A program made the position numbers and the translations under genes. A DNA stretch of 64,000 nt from positions 1,682,793 to 1,746,792 of the forward strand of contig PDUO01000003.1 of the NCBI GenBank assembly GCA_003008705.1, written 5' to 3'. The DNA is from Pezicula radicicola. Lineage: Eukaryota > Ascomycota > Leotiomycetes > Helotiales > Dermateaceae. Shown here in pieces: positions 34,710 through 46,674 of this stretch (positions are counted from its first letter, which is position 1; each line of letters starts with the position of its first letter). A model generated the notes under the pieces. That model ran no database searches. It was not told the origin of the DNA and saw nothing but the letters and a program-made list of their open reading frames with translations.

Positions 34710-35867
34710 ATGAAGTCTATAATATCTTTTCTTCTTTTCGTTGCGCAACTTAGTGTTGCAGCAGCCAAGCCTTCAGTTCTTTTTCCGCTATATATCTATC
34801 CAAGTCCTGGAGCTTGGCAACCATTGTACATTCTTTCTTAGAGCAAAACTACCTCTTTCAAGTAGAAAAGTCATCGCTCCTAAATCCAATATGAGTTACC
34901 CCACAATACATACAAGAAACAAACTAACTCCAAGTTTTCTCACCATAGATACTGGGCACTAGGAAACTACACCGAACTCACATTCAAAATCATCATCAAT
35001 CCTGCCAGCGGACCCTTCAGACCCGGTTACTCTGCCGGCGATCTCACCAACTATGTGCGAGAGATGACAACACTGAATGCGTACGCGAACGCGCAGACTT
35101 TCGGATATGTCGATACTAGCTATCCCAATCGAGCTGATGATGATATCGTTCATGATATTGATTATTGGAGATATGCACCTGATTCCTCACTTATTCCTTC
35201 CGGGATCTTTTTTGATGATGTTGTTACTACTTCTTCTGGTTAGTTAAAAAGAAGTCTAGAGTTACACTGTTGTTAGCCTGGGAGCTATTTTATCTTTAAC
35301 TCCCAACTGAATTTCAAATCTTTCAGACCAAGGAAGAAGAAGAAAAAGACTGACTCTGAGTTCTTGAATGAACATATAGGTGCACTCTGGCAATTAAATA
35401 ACGTCCAAACCTACGCCCGCGAAGATGACTTCCAAGATATAATCTTCAACCCAGGAACAGCACCAGCCTTCCCGGATCCACGATACCCAGGAGCCGAAAC
35501 AATCTCCGGAGTCTATAACATGGCAAATCAAACCCTCGTCTACGAAAATTACTACGGAGTATCTACACCCACGGGTCCTGCCACCCCTTCAAACGTAGCT
35601 TCCTTCATCACTGCAAATAATCATGGTGTTTCTCCTACTAAATTAGGTGGTATTGTTTATGCTTTACCTACTGATTCTGCTTCTAATTCTGTGGCGGGTG
35701 GTTGTAGTACGGCGGAGAGTTTTATCTGTACTTTTACTAATAGTTTTACTGATGTTGTTGATAGTTTGTATTTGAGTGATCTTGGGAGTGTTGCTGCTGG
35801 GGCTAATTATGTTGAGTTCCCGCCTAATTTTATGGCTTGGGTTTCTATTTTGGCGGGGGCTAATTGA
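34710..35867 (+). CDS. Secreted spherulin-4 family protein
   Basis: Three exons, 34710-34825, 34949-35238 and 35380-35867, give 297 residues. Residues 1-19 form a clear signal peptide (MKSIISFLLFVAQLSVAAA). The mature part starts LFPLYIYPSPGAWQPLYWAL, then TFKIIINPASGPFRPGY, YVREMTTLNAYANAQTFGYVDTSYPNR, and GIFFDDV, the order expected of spherulation-specific family 4 proteins (PF12138 type), which may have a glycosidase-like barrel. Later blocks include IIFNPGTAPAFPDPRY and LVYENYYG. Intron 1 has a perfect AACTAAC branch site; intron 2 (141 bp) is longer and its acceptor (ATATAG at 35379) was chosen because it alone keeps the frame. The protein is likely extracellular, its function unproven. 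The last exon changes from C/A-rich to G/T-rich. Confidence 0.85.
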
Positions 35868-36444
35868 GTGGTATAAGTGGTTAGTTGATTCTGGTTTGGA
35901 GGAAGTTATATATATTTAAGGGCCGGGGCTGGGGGTGGGAGGGTTTGAAATGATGATATGTTATGATTTACTATGAGATTTCTTTTTCATTATCAGAAGG
36001 TTCTCTTGTTGAGATGCCTATCTGTATCTGTGATATACTGTTGCAAACTGTGTGGTTTTTTTCTTTTAGTGAAGAAGAATAATTTGAAGAACGTTTCGAT
36101 TACTTTACTAGAAATTTTAGCCTCCAAAGGATTGCACTGTAGTAATAGCGATATGTCATGTTACTTATATTAGCAACAGGGCTACTTAGGAAGAGAATTT
36201 ACAGCGAGAAGTCCTTCAATTAAAAGGTAGTGAAGTGATTGCTAACTGAAAAGTGTTATACCTGGCGATACTCTGTATGAGCACTTATTAAGTGTCAAGG
36301 CAAACCCCCCCTAGCCTTGCTGTTCAGATATAGCCAAGATATTTAAAGGGGCAACGAGAGTTTATCAGGAGATAAACTTTATTCAATAGACTTTATTCTT
36401 TTTTTTTTCTGTAGGGATACTTGATAGGTAACAACATTACATAT
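35868..36444. other. AT-rich spacer
   Basis: No ORF of interest; composition becomes AT-rich towards the decayed permease. Confidence 0.5.
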
Positions 36445-37945
36445 CTATCGCTCGCTAAGTCTATTACGAATGGTATCCAGAACCTCTATATCTAATAATA
36501 AGTATAAAAAAAACCAGAACTGCAAATTTACCACTCCAGTCACAGACTTCAAATCAGGGATCCCCGAACCCGTCCTCTCACTCACATGTTCCTTCTCACT
36601 GGCAACAGCAGAAGTATTCAACTGACTCTGATCAATACTAGCAACCTCTAGATCCGTCGGTATGCTATCAATAAGACCATGATCCATATTCTCCATGATA
36701 CCAAGACCTGGAGGTGGAAAGATGGTGCAGAATATGAAGTAGAGAAGCCTGCCAACTATGTATCCGAAGAAATAGGTAATTTGATACATCCTTTCCAAGC
36801 CAATCGTGAGTGGCATTCCATTGATATAAGGTCTAGAGATGGTATATATATAATAGGGGTAGGTTGCGCGTACAATTCATGCGCATAAACCCGTATAAAC
36901 AGCCTGATTTTTCTGTAACACATAGCAATAGCCATACCAAGTCTCGGAGTAAATGGAGTACTAGTAAATCTCGTCGAATCTGAAATTTGTACAGAACTAA
37001 CTGTATAAGCACCAGCAACTGAATAAATTCCATGTACCATTGAATAATGTCCTTGTAATGGAGTTATTTCAATAGCTGGCGAAACGAGATTTCTTGGACT
37101 ACCATTGTTGGAGTGAATTGCCCAGCCTAAGACTGCTGAGAAGGTTATACAGGCACAGGTGAAGGCTGGCTAGAGAAATTTTTATTGAGTTTGTGGGGTG
37201 GTACGTAGACTATTGGGATGAAGATTGCTATGTAGATTAGGAATCCTTTTAGCGCTTGTGTTGCTATCGCTGCTTGTTCAGGGAGGGTGTTTTTCATTGT
37301 TAGGAAAGAGTGAGAGAGCGCGTTGAGGATCATTACTACTGCTTGACCGCCGAAGTAGGATTGGATTCCGAACTAGACATCTCATGAGCTGGATTCTTGC
37401 TGTGAATATTGGATAGTGGAATATACTGACGTAGATTAGGTATTGAATGCAACTTAATACTATACAAATATATAATCTATAAAGACCTAAGTAGCTCTTC
37501 CTATTATAGCATATCTATCCTCTATAATAAAACATTAGTATAACTCCCCCTTAACCAAACACCACAAATTCCAAATTCCAAATCCCCAAAAAGGAAAAGA
37601 ACAAAAAAGAAAAAGGCCAACTCACCCAAGAAAATCCCGTCTCCCCGCCTCCCCACGCAAAAAAAGCATTCATACTAGCCAAAAAAAAACCACCAGTCAA
37701 AACAGCACCACAACAAGCCTGACCAGCCGTCAAACCAACAGCAATTCAACTACTACCCAGAGTCCAAGGACTCAAACATATACCAACTGTAAACCAATAC
37801 GAGAAGAAATCACACTATTTGTATGTTCTCTCTGCTGGTATTATTGGATATCTCTGTTTCCTCATTGTGATGGTGGGTATGTTGTATATGCTGAGCCTTT
37901 CTGCTTTACTTCGATGATGGTGATAAGTTTTTTGAGGAGTTCCAT
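36445..37945 (-). pseudogene. Decayed NCS1-family nucleobase/nucleoside permease
   Basis: Pieces of one NCS1 permease lie in order on the minus strand. The start (ATG at 37945) reads MELLKKLITIIEVKQKGS; then RYPIIPAERTYK, a TAG at 37817, FFSYWFTVGICLSPWTLGSS, a TGA at 37748, GLTAGQACCGAVLTGG, then MILNALSHSFLTMKNTLP with YIAIFIPIVYVPPHKL, then GSPRNLVSPAIE, SVAGAYTVSSVQISDSTRF, and finally the C-terminal TYFFGYIVGRLLYFIFCTIFPPPGLG. About 100 residues between the SDSTRF block and the C-terminal block are missing. The TAG lies where members usually have Trp (TYKWW), consistent with TGG to TAG. The family imports uracil, uridine, allantoin or related compounds with H+/Na+. Surrounding DNA is AT-rich repeat debris. 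Non-functional as read; the exact exon structure is uncertain. Confidence 0.8.
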
Positions 37946-40056
37946 TTTCGTGGTTATTATTTTTATTTTTATTTTTGTTTTATTTTTTGGTGTTTTTGTT
38001 AGGAGGTTGGGTGATGCGATATAGAGACGGAGATAGGGATGAGGATGGATATGGCAAAGGAATGTGAGGTTTAATCGATGGCTAGTAGTTATGATATATT
38101 TTGCCTACATGTATAGTTATTAGAGATCGGAAAGCTGTACCCGATCCTCTGACAACGTTGACGATAGTCTGGCTTTTCGAACTTAGGCTGGAGTAAAGCT
38201 AGTTAAAAAAAAAAAAAAACAGCGGTCTAGTTTTGAACTAGACTAACTGTCTAGCTAATATAGTAGGCTACTGGTTCAAAAAGCCAACAGTCTAGGGAAG
38301 TTATAAGAAGTTAGAGTAACTTTTTATTAGAAATTAATCTTAACTTAGTAAGAATATAAAATAAGAGTAGTCTAAGTAGATATACTTACTATTAGCCTTT
38401 TTTTTTAAGATATAAATAACTATATAGTATTTCTAGCTATATTAAAAATTTTAAGTAATATTACCTAATATTACTTAATATAGAGGGGGGGTAAGAAAAA
38501 GATAAAGGGGGAGGGGCTATAGCCGCCTCTAAAAAGCTAAAAAAAAAAGTTAACTTTTCTAGCTTCCCGGGAAATAGCCAAGACGGCGGTCTAGAAAAGC
38601 CACTAAAATAGTGGATTAACCAGCTCAAAACGGTAGTCTAGTCTACTAAATTAGTGGACTAATAAGCTAGCTTTTCTAGCTTCCTTAGCTTCTTATAGAC
38701 TATCGTTAACGTTTGCCCCCTGATATCCTATCAAACGCCTCTATCTTTATCCCCAAGAATAAGGAGTGAGATTTCAAAAATTTGTAGTTGGACATTGCTA
38801 TACTGTATAAAATTAAAGTTGTTATTGGGAGCAGTATAATAGCTCTATACGAAAGAGAAGAGGTTCGAATCCAAATCTAGATGGTATGGTATGTCTGGGG
38901 TCTTGGAGCCTTTGGTTTCGAGTACTTGTACATAGAAAGCGTTGGTTTTTCGCTTGAGTTTGGCGGAATTCCACGTTATCGATAAGGGTTAGGAAGAGAT
39001 GTCTCCATTCCAAGCTTGTATGGCATTTTTGTTTCAAGTGATGTGAATGGTTGGTGAAGCATAGGGGGGGGGCGGAAGTACCCCCGACAAGCAAAACCAC
39101 AAAAATGCCAAACTTATTTATCTCATTAGGTGGTACTACGAGGTAAGAAGTATATAAATTTTGTGCGTTTTAATATTATTTATTTCTAATATCTTTTTAT
39201 AAAAACTAACTTCTACTAACTATATATATATAATATAAATTAAAAGGTATTTAAATAGGATCTTAAGTAAGTTACTTAAACCTATATCTTATTTCTAAAT
39301 AGATAGCTATTTAAAATAATCTCTTATAACCTAATTCGTATAGTACTATAAACCCATCCACGCCCCTAAACTTGGCCTATCTGTAAGGTGGTCGATTATG
39401 CGACTATTCTTATAATTCAACCCGACATAGACTAATAAAATGGTACCTATTAGAGGTAAGGTACCCCGTATTTAAAATAGAAGCAGAGGGAATGAGCATT
39501 AATAGGGCATAGGTAGTTTAATGCGTACGTTTACAAGGGCTAAGTTGTGGCTAAAACCGCAACAGCTGCACTTCCTCGCTTATGAATTGTAGATGAGAAA
39601 CGACTTCAACTTAATCTCGCATTACTAGGAACAAAGCCGTAGAAAATCTATACAAGAATTCGTCTTCTCTTTCATTTTGATAGCTTGGAATATTATCAAT
39701 TATAATCCTTCACTGTCTCTCGTTTTCGGTCCAGGTGCCAGCCAATCGAGACCAGCGATTCCGTATACTCGCGTCCTCATAAATGTGCTCTATCATGCTC
39801 ATGCTCATGCTCATATGCCATGCTTTGCGATCAACGAAAACAATAAAAACAAATGCCAGATCTCTAACATGGCCCAAAACCAACAGAAACTTCAAAACCA
39901 ACAAGTGTGTCCTAACGCCGCGCTTTTCGTCTATCATGCGCTCATGCAGAATTATGAGTAAACTCCAAGAGGGGCTTGCCTCTTCCATCCAAATATGTAC
40001 AGTGCCCGGTTGATGCTACAAATAGTTACAAACTTTTTGTTATCGCTGGAGTCCAT
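37946..40056. other. AT-rich, gene-free region with repeat debris
   Basis: No supportable gene. It includes the CTAG-rich repeat block at 38200-38715 and an AT-rich stretch at 39100-39500 with palindromic GGTACC motifs. A T-loop-like GGTTCGAATCC at 38870 was checked and does not belong to a foldable tRNA. Confidence 0.5.
38200..38715. repeat. RIP-altered repeat block with CGGTCTAG sub-repeats
   Basis: AT-rich block flanked by more normal DNA. Short related units recur: CAGCGGTCTAGTTTTGAACT at the left, then ACGGCGGTCTAGAAAAGCCA and ACGGTAGTCTAGTCTACTAA at the right; the right two are roughly 50-bp tandem copies, both continuing with (A)TAGTGGA(Y)TAA. Differences between units are mostly C/T and G/A. 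Probably a relic of a transposable element end; no transposase remnant recognised. Confidence 0.45.
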
Positions 40057-41462
40057 CTACAGCCAGTATACAAAGAAAAATGAGACAGCGACTAGCCCGG
40101 CGCTCATACCGGCAATCTCCTTGCCTCCTGATGCGCTGCCTTTGGTGCTAGTTGCTGAAGCAGCTGAACCTGTTGCAGTTGCAGTTCCAGTTGCAGTGGG
40201 CGATGAGGTAACTTCCTGTGTCTGGCCAAGAGACGGGAGTGCGACGTTGCCTTCAACAAGCCATCCACCAGGAGTAGAGGAGGGACAAGTTGGTGGAGTG
40301 ATAGTTGTCGTAACATAGGCTGAGCTTGACACACCAGTTGGTGTCAAGGTTGCCCATTGGTTTTGGAGGTTGGTGAAATCGGGAGCAATGGCGGTTGGGG
40401 TTCCTGTTCTTGAAATTCCTGCTACAACTCCTGATGCTACGACAGTTGGGGAGACGTCTTGACCGTATTCAATCAAACCATAACCGTTGGTCTCATTGAT
40501 CCATTCGTAAATGATGGCTCCAGACCACAGGCCATTCATGTCTGAGCCGAAAATGGCAGCTTGGTCCAAGAAGGTACGCGGTGGAACAGTGTTGCATCCA
40601 GTCTCAGAGAAGAAAATGGGAACGTTGTAACCCTCGGCGTAGTCATTCAAGGTATCGTATCCTGAAGTCTGGAAAGTGGCATCTCCACACCATTCATAGG
40701 CATTCAATCCGAAGAAGTCAACAATTTCAGATGAGTTTCCACCGCAGGCCAGGTAGTTCTGAAGCATAGGTCGAAGCTCAGCAATATCAGCAGCTGAGTA
40801 TCCAACTGGAATTGTACGGTATCCCTTTTGATCTCTGTATGCCTTGAGGTCTCGTGCAGCAGCCTTGATATATGGTGCAGCCAAAGACTGGTTCGCCAGC
40901 GCAATAACCTCGTTTCCAACAAAGAACCCCAAGGTGTTGTCATATGATTGGAAAGCATCCATAACCTTTGCGTAGGCATCGAATTGGGTTTGGTTCCATG
41001 AAGCGACAGTCTGGAAACAGTAGATTAGTGTCAAGCCTGAGACGAGTGGATGAATTGATTGAAGCTTACTGGGTTAATGGCGGTGTTGAAGGTATCAAGA
41101 TCAACAATCAAATAGATGCCAGCGTCTGCGAATGTCGACATGCAGCCTGAATGATCTCCAGTGGGGTCAACATGGTAAACGCGGATGGCATTGGCACCCA
41201 ATTCCTTCATGAGGGAAGCGTCGAGCTCGCATTGTGCTGTGTTAATGAGGGGATCGTCTTCGGTGAGTTGGTATGCAATTCCTGAAGCTGATTAGCAATA
41301 CTCTTCATGCAAGGAGGGCTTTCACAAACCTTTTACGAAGAATTGGTTTCCATCGCTATCGAAGAACTTGGCTCCAGAGGTGGAGATGGTTGCGATGGCA
41401 CTGACAGCAGATACAGCTAAGCCAGCAACGAAGGCAGCTTTGGCCAACATCTTGGAGTACAT
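40057..41462 (-). CDS. GPI-anchored GH72 1,3-beta-glucanosyltransferase (Gel/Gas type)
   Basis: Three exons, 41462-41330, 41281-41070 and 41010-40057, give 432 residues. A signal peptide (to about residue 22, AVSAVSAIA) is followed by the GH72 barrel: GAKFFDSDGNQFFVKGIAYQ, LGANAIRVYHVDPTGDHSGC, FADAGIYLIVDLDTP-like strand, GFFVGNEVI with Glu149 (acid/base) and PIFFSETGCN with Glu251 (nucleophile). There is no CBM43 cysteine module after the barrel, as in the Gel1/Gas-short subfamily. A Ser/Thr-rich linker and a C-terminal hydrophobic tail after SASGGKE mark GPI attachment. The enzyme elongates and branches cell-wall beta-1,3-glucan at the outer face of the plasma membrane. The start at 41462 gives MYSKMLAKAAF; Met5 (41450) is an alternative. 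Unlike many neighbours it has no strong intra-exon base drift, as expected of a conserved, expressed gene. Confidence 0.94.
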
Positions 41463-42719
41463 GTTGAGGATGCGCAGCAGTTGTCAAAAGATTGGAAACG
41501 CGTTGTTTATGATGTACGAAAGGTATTTCCGTATTTCAGCGAGTGTTTGAGAGGAGCTGTGTGATTGGCCAACGACTGATAAGGGTTCGATTGTTTTGTT
41601 GATACTGGGCTGGTAACGACGGCGACCTTGGGTACAGTAGCAAAACGAAAATGCAAAGTCCTTTTCCTGATGGACTCTGGATTATGATTAGAACGACACG
41701 ACGAGCTTCAATCTCTCTGCACAGCGAGCATGAGGTCGTGGGGGGATGATGAACTGGTGTTGAAGGTCTGGGGAGAAGAAGCTGGAAGATCAGGAGAAAG
41801 TGCGTCGAGCTTGGGTGGCTAAAGCGGCAAGCGTACCGTGCAGATCTGGACGGGACTTGCTCTCCTTCTTTCCTTTGCGTTCAATGGACTTGCTTCTCAG
41901 TTTCCAATTCTTGGATTTGGGGCACCAGACGCTTCAATAAAGCGTAGGAAATCAATACAAGCAACAAAAGAGAACCGGACTCGACGGAAAGCAAAATCTC
42001 AAATTCTCATGCACTCACTGCAATTCTAGGTTCGTAAATTGCGATGAAGTTTCATCCGCCACTTTTACAAGATGATAACAGTCTTGGCCAGGAGCAAGTA
42101 GGCCGCAAATTTAACTGAATTCTATTGGTCGACCATCACCACGTTAAGTTTGGTTCCTCGTCGCCACAGCATGTACAGGCCCCTTCCCTCCATTTTCTAG
42201 GCTCGCTCGCCGAAAAAGGGAGGGAAAAGTATGGCCGAAAAGTCAGAAAACAGGAATAGCCAGGCTAACTTAGTTTAGCGTCGGGAATGATAAGACGGAT
42301 GGGGCGTCATTGGAGTCGCTTGATGAAGGACAAGGGGGCTTTCTCGAAAGGCAATCTGCTATCTGCAAATCTGGTGAAACAATGTGGCGTTCTGCCTTTT
42401 GAGCCCCTTTTACTTACGAAGTAGCTCTGATGTGTGCCAAGAAAGTCAGGTGATCTCTCGCAAAAGTCAGCTCTTCTTCTCTCTCGTCAAGCCATCGACA
42501 GATAAAAATGACTTTGATATTTATATTTGATCAATTTACTTGCCTCATGCATTAATATAAGATCGTGTTGTTGAATTCTTCAATAATTGTGACATAGCTC
42601 GTCCTGTACATATCATCTTCTCAATGCACGAATCCAGAACCACCAACCACATGCATTGCAGCAGCTATTGAATACCGGTGGTCTATTTTACTAGTCTATC
42701 GACAGGCAAAATTGAAGTC
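41463..42719. other. 1.26-kb spacer upstream of GH72 gene
   Basis: GH72 is on the minus strand and the SDR (also minus) ends at 42720, so this holds the GH72 promoter/leader and the SDR 3' UTR. CT-rich patches near 41860-41900 resemble leader sequence in the opposite sense. No gene. Confidence 0.5.
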
Positions 42720-43770
42720 TCACTTCTTGCCATACTGCGCCCTGAGACTCGCCCAAACATCATCCTCTACTTCCTTCGCATGAGCCACAGCATTCTTTCC
42801 TGGTGGAGGACCACTAGCAGTTCAGTCAGCATTATCGTCCAAAAAGTATGTGGTTGACGCTTTCGAAGTGAAAAGGCCTTGGCAACAGTATGGGCTAGCG
42901 AGAAATACGTACGGGTCATTGAACATCTCGACCTTCCTCACCGTCTTCCCAACCTCCAATATCGTCCCACCAACATGAGCCTCGTTCTCAACCAGATCGA
43001 GCATCACGTCGGCGACATCCTCAGGGGTCACCCAGTCTTTGTTGTCTTCTTCGATGAACTTCAACTTCTCTGGATGATCGGTCCATAATGGTGTTTTGAT
43101 CAGACCAGGCGCAACGGCATTGACTCTAATTTTTGGTAGACCATCTCTCGGCTCTTCAAGACGGTATAAACTACGGACGAGGCCTGATACCGCGTGTTTG
43201 GACGCTACGTACACAGGCGTTGGGAAGAAAGCAGTCTGTCCAGCAATACTCGAGACGTGTGTTATTACTCCCGGCTTCTTTGCTGCCAGGAAATGGGCAA
43301 TGGCAAGCTGAGTCGTTCGGATTGGGTGTGTGATATTGATGTCCACGAGTGCGTAACGTGACTCTGAGAGTTTGTCTGTGGATGGAGGCTTTCCAGGAGC
43401 ATTCCAGAAATTTGTCCATGGCTAACAGGCAAGTTAGAGCGTATTGCATGATGATTCTTCTAGTACTCACCGGCTCATAAATCCCTGCTCCTGGACATAC
43501 AATATCTGCTCCACCAAAGTTCTTATTTGCGGCATCAAACATCTTGTCCAGTTGAGCCCAGTCGGTAACATCGGTCTTCTGGAATACAGCTTTCGCTCCT
43601 TTCGACGAGGAAGGATACTGAGAGAGCAAATCCTGGGCTTCTGGTCGCAACGCTAAGTCTGCAAGCAATACGTTGCATCCCTTGCTCAATAATAATTTTG
43701 CAAAACAGAAATTGATGCCGGAACCGGCTCCAGTGACGATGGCCGTCTTTGAGGCCACGCGCATTGCCAT
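42720..43770 (-). CDS. Short-chain dehydrogenase/reductase (SDR)
   Basis: Three exons, 43770-43471, 43421-42913 and 42813-42720, give 300 residues. It has a Rossmann start KTAIVTGAGSGI (residues 8-20; the third position of the usual TGxxxGIG glycine set is Asn here), an acidic residue after beta-2 (LLADLAL), which favours NAD(H), DVTDW, the PGAGIY strand in place of NAG, and a catalytic set of Ser157/158 (THVSSIAG), Tyr171 and Lys175 (YVASK). Then VNAVAPGLIKTPLW follows. The nearest well-known relatives are 15-hydroxyprostaglandin-dehydrogenase-like SDRs. A cytosolic oxidoreductase of unknown alcohol/ketone substrate. It is divergent from the sugar transporter at 44801 across about 1 kb, so the two may share control. 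A TATA-like TTTTATATAAAA sits 67 bp upstream of the ATG. Confidence 0.9.
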
Positions 43771-43836
43771 GGTGAAGGTTGATATAGTCTTGACTCTGAA
43801 GATCAAGTTTGAGATGAAACGACTGAATGGAGTTCT

Positions 43837-43848
43837 TTTATATAAAAA
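43837..43848 (-). promoter_or_regulatory. TATA-like box of the SDR gene
   Basis: TTTTATATAAAA, 67-78 bp upstream of the SDR start codon. Confidence 0.5.
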
Positions 43849-44666
43849 TTGGATTGGGACGACTTGCACTGGATCAAATGACCAAAGTCAACAGCTCCGT
43901 AGCCAGACCTGCCGCAACTGAAAATGGGATGGTTGCTATGCAGGTCGGTAGGAGGTAAGCCGAGATTTTTATCGGACCAGAGGACACGTCTTGCAACAGA
44001 AACAGTGTCACTGGTCGGTCACATGGGGCTCTCAGTCAATGATCTCCAGATGTTAAGTTTTGACAACTTCTCATTCTCTGTGACTAAAGCACACTCGTGG
44101 GGAACTCCATACTTCAGAACAACAGGAAGATGTTTGCTGGATCCGCTGGAATCGGTTCGTCGGCTATTAAAAGGAAGGTAGAGCGAGGCCGGCTTGCTGG
44201 TTCGGGAATAGCATCATGCTTCCAAGCACAAGGAGCTTCCGCCACGGCCATGGTGAGTGACGGATTTCCATAGCCTTGCATTTCCCTTTCTGACACTTGC
44301 AACTCCCGTGCATTTCCCAACCCTAGCCACTGAGAATTCTTCATCAAGCGCCATACGTCAATAATAAAGGCGGGCATCAAGAGCACGAGCCTTCGCTCCA
44401 CCTTCCCCAGACTTGAAAATCTGGGGACCCCAACTATTAATTGTTGTCCCTGCTATTGCGGGATGGAGTTCTTTCTGACTCGAATATGCACGCGTTTGAT
44501 TATAGCGGGGCAATATCAGTCTTTTGGGGTGTCTTTTCAAGCTTATTCGTTCTTCACCCTATCGGGGGAACGGTGATCAACGTCCTCTACCATTCAATGG
44601 TCTCCCCGCGTTGGACACTATGGGGAGAATATGGGGATTGTTCTCCTGTGGAAGATGGGATCTGCA

Positions 44667-44673
44667 TATAAAT
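44667..44673 (+). promoter_or_regulatory. TATA-like box of the sugar transporter
   Basis: TATAAAT, 128 bp upstream of the start codon, with C/T-rich sequence after it. Confidence 0.45.
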
Positions 44674-44800
44674 GGAGACCTGAATCCCACCTTTAATTCC
44701 TATTTATCTCCGTTACCGAGTCTTTGATACTCCAACCGCCTTTCTTTCACTTTACTCCAGACCTACTGAAAACCAACTCTGCAATTGGCGACTACCCATC

Positions 44801-46674
44801 ATGACGCGTAAATACCTTGGAGGGAGTGGCGACGCACTTACTGTTTGGATCTCCATTGCAGCATCAACAGTATTGGTCTTTTATGGATATGATCAAGTAA
44901 GCCTCTTTCATAAAGATAAATAACAATCATTGACAATTTGAAGGGTGTATTCGGCAATATTCTTGTTGGAGAGGATTTTCTCACTACCATGTCCTTCCCA
45001 TCAACTTCCGTGCAAGGAACACTTACTTCGGTCTATAACCTTGGATGTTTCTTTGGCGCTCTATCCACAATCGTGAGTATTAATTTGGATACTTTGCAAG
45101 CTACATCACTGCTAAAAGAAATTCTAGTGGACTGGTGATATTCTTGGTAGACCTAAAGTTATCCTACTAGGCAGTACAGTTATTGCAATCGGTGCTCTGA
45201 TACAAACCACAAGTTTCAGCGTTGCACAGATGATGGTTGGTAGAATTGTTGCAGGTCTTGGGTATGCAAGTCTTCACAATTGTGAACTTACATCCATCAA
45301 CGAGAAGCTAACCAACCTACCAGAACAGGGATGAATACAGCCACTGCAGGTGTCTGGCAAGCAGAAACCAGTAAAATGAGATCCCGTGGAAAACTTGTCA
45401 TAATCCAAATGGCAAACTGCATCACCGGATTTTCAATCTCGAACTGGCTTACACTTGGATTTTCATTCGCCAAAGGAAGTGTCGCATGGAGATTTCCTCT
45501 TGCATTCCAAATTTGTATGCACCACCACCTCCCATTTTCAAAATCGATTATTGGCTAAAAGTTATTTAAGTCTTCACCGCACTCATCTGGTGCCTTTGCC
45601 CTTTCCTTCCCGATTCTCCACGTCTGCTTATTCGAAAGGGTCGCTACGATGAAGCATATGAGATTATCGCTGCACTTGAAGGCAAAGGAGCAACGATTGA
45701 TTCTCCATCTGTGAAACAGCAATTCAACATCATCAAGGATGTCTTGGATCGTGAGCACATGAACACATATACCTGGTCCCAACTCCTCACTGGAAAAGGA
45801 CCAGCAGGAGTCTTGAGAAGGATGATTCTCGGAGCTTGGATGCAAGCAATGAATCAAATCAGTGGTATAAACGTCACAAGCTATTACATGACCTACGTAT
45901 TCATCCACGCGCTCAAAATCGACACTCTGCGGTAAGCTTAGCGAACCCATCTCTCCAATCCAATCCACAGTACTAATTCTTCGCCCTAGAGCACGCATCC
46001 TAGCAGCAGCCGGCTCAGTAGACTACCTCCTCTTCTCCATCCTCGCCTACTTCGTAATAGAAAGATACGGCCGACGCAGCGTAATGATGACCTCGGCAGC
46101 AGCCTGTTCAACCTGCTGGATAATAATAACGATAGTCCTCGGACTAACCGACTCGGATCCCTCAAACTCCTACAACTACGGCGCCGTAGCCGTAACATTC
46201 TTCTTCGTATTCTTCGCCTCCTTCGGAATGGGAGTCCTCGGAGTGCCCTGGCTCTACCCGACCGAAATCAACGCCCTAGAAATGCGAACAAAAGGAGCCT
46301 CTTTAGCCATGGCAACAAACTGGATCATGAATTACATGGTAGCAGAAGTAACGCCATCAGGAATAGCAAACCTAGGTTGGAAATTCTGGATCATATGGGC
46401 CGTAATCTGCGCTTCTTTCATCCCGATTACTTTCTTCTTTTATCCTGAGACAGCTAATAGGAGTCTGGAGGATATCGATCGGTTTTTCGAATCTAAACCT
46501 GGTGTTTTTATTCATAGGAATAAAATTGCTACGCAGTTGCAGAGACCGAGCGTTTATGAGGAGGCTGATGAGGCTATTGCGAGGGGTGTGGAGAAGAGTG
46601 GCGTCAGGGGGTTGACTGAGCAGGAGATGATAGCGGCTGAGATTGAACATTGTGAGCACTTGGATAAAAAATGA
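44801..46674 (+). CDS. MFS sugar transporter (hexose/lactose-permease type)
   Basis: Six exons, 44801-44896, 44944-45072, 45128-45261, 45324-45514, 45571-45931 and 45990-46674, give 531 residues with all phases matching. Signatures: FYGYDQGVFGNIL in helix 1, GDILGRPKVIL (motif A), GRIVAGLGTGMNTATAGVWQAETS, FLPDSPRLLIRKGR (PESPR variant), MNQISGINVTSYYMTYVF in helix 7, ERYGRRSVMM, GVPWLYPTEINALEMRTKGASLA and FYPETANRSLEDIDRFF (PETxxxSLE). It imports sugars or polyols with protons at the plasma membrane. The clade resembles fungal lactose/hexose permeases, but the substrate is uncertain. The short N-terminus (MTRKYLGG) and intron-dense first half are usual for the family. Divergent from the SDR. 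The last exon moves from C-rich to G/T-rich. Confidence 0.91.

Larger units (their letters stand above)
43771..44800. other. Divergent promoter region, SDR and sugar transporter
   Basis: 1.03 kb between two gene starts facing away from each other; no gene inside. TATA-like elements lie near each start (43837-43848 and 44667-44673). No recognised activator site. Confidence 0.55.

Noticed and set aside
38861..38885. tRNA T-arm-like GGTTCGAATCC
   Set aside because: No matching acceptor stem, D-arm or anticodon stem at proper spacing on either strand.
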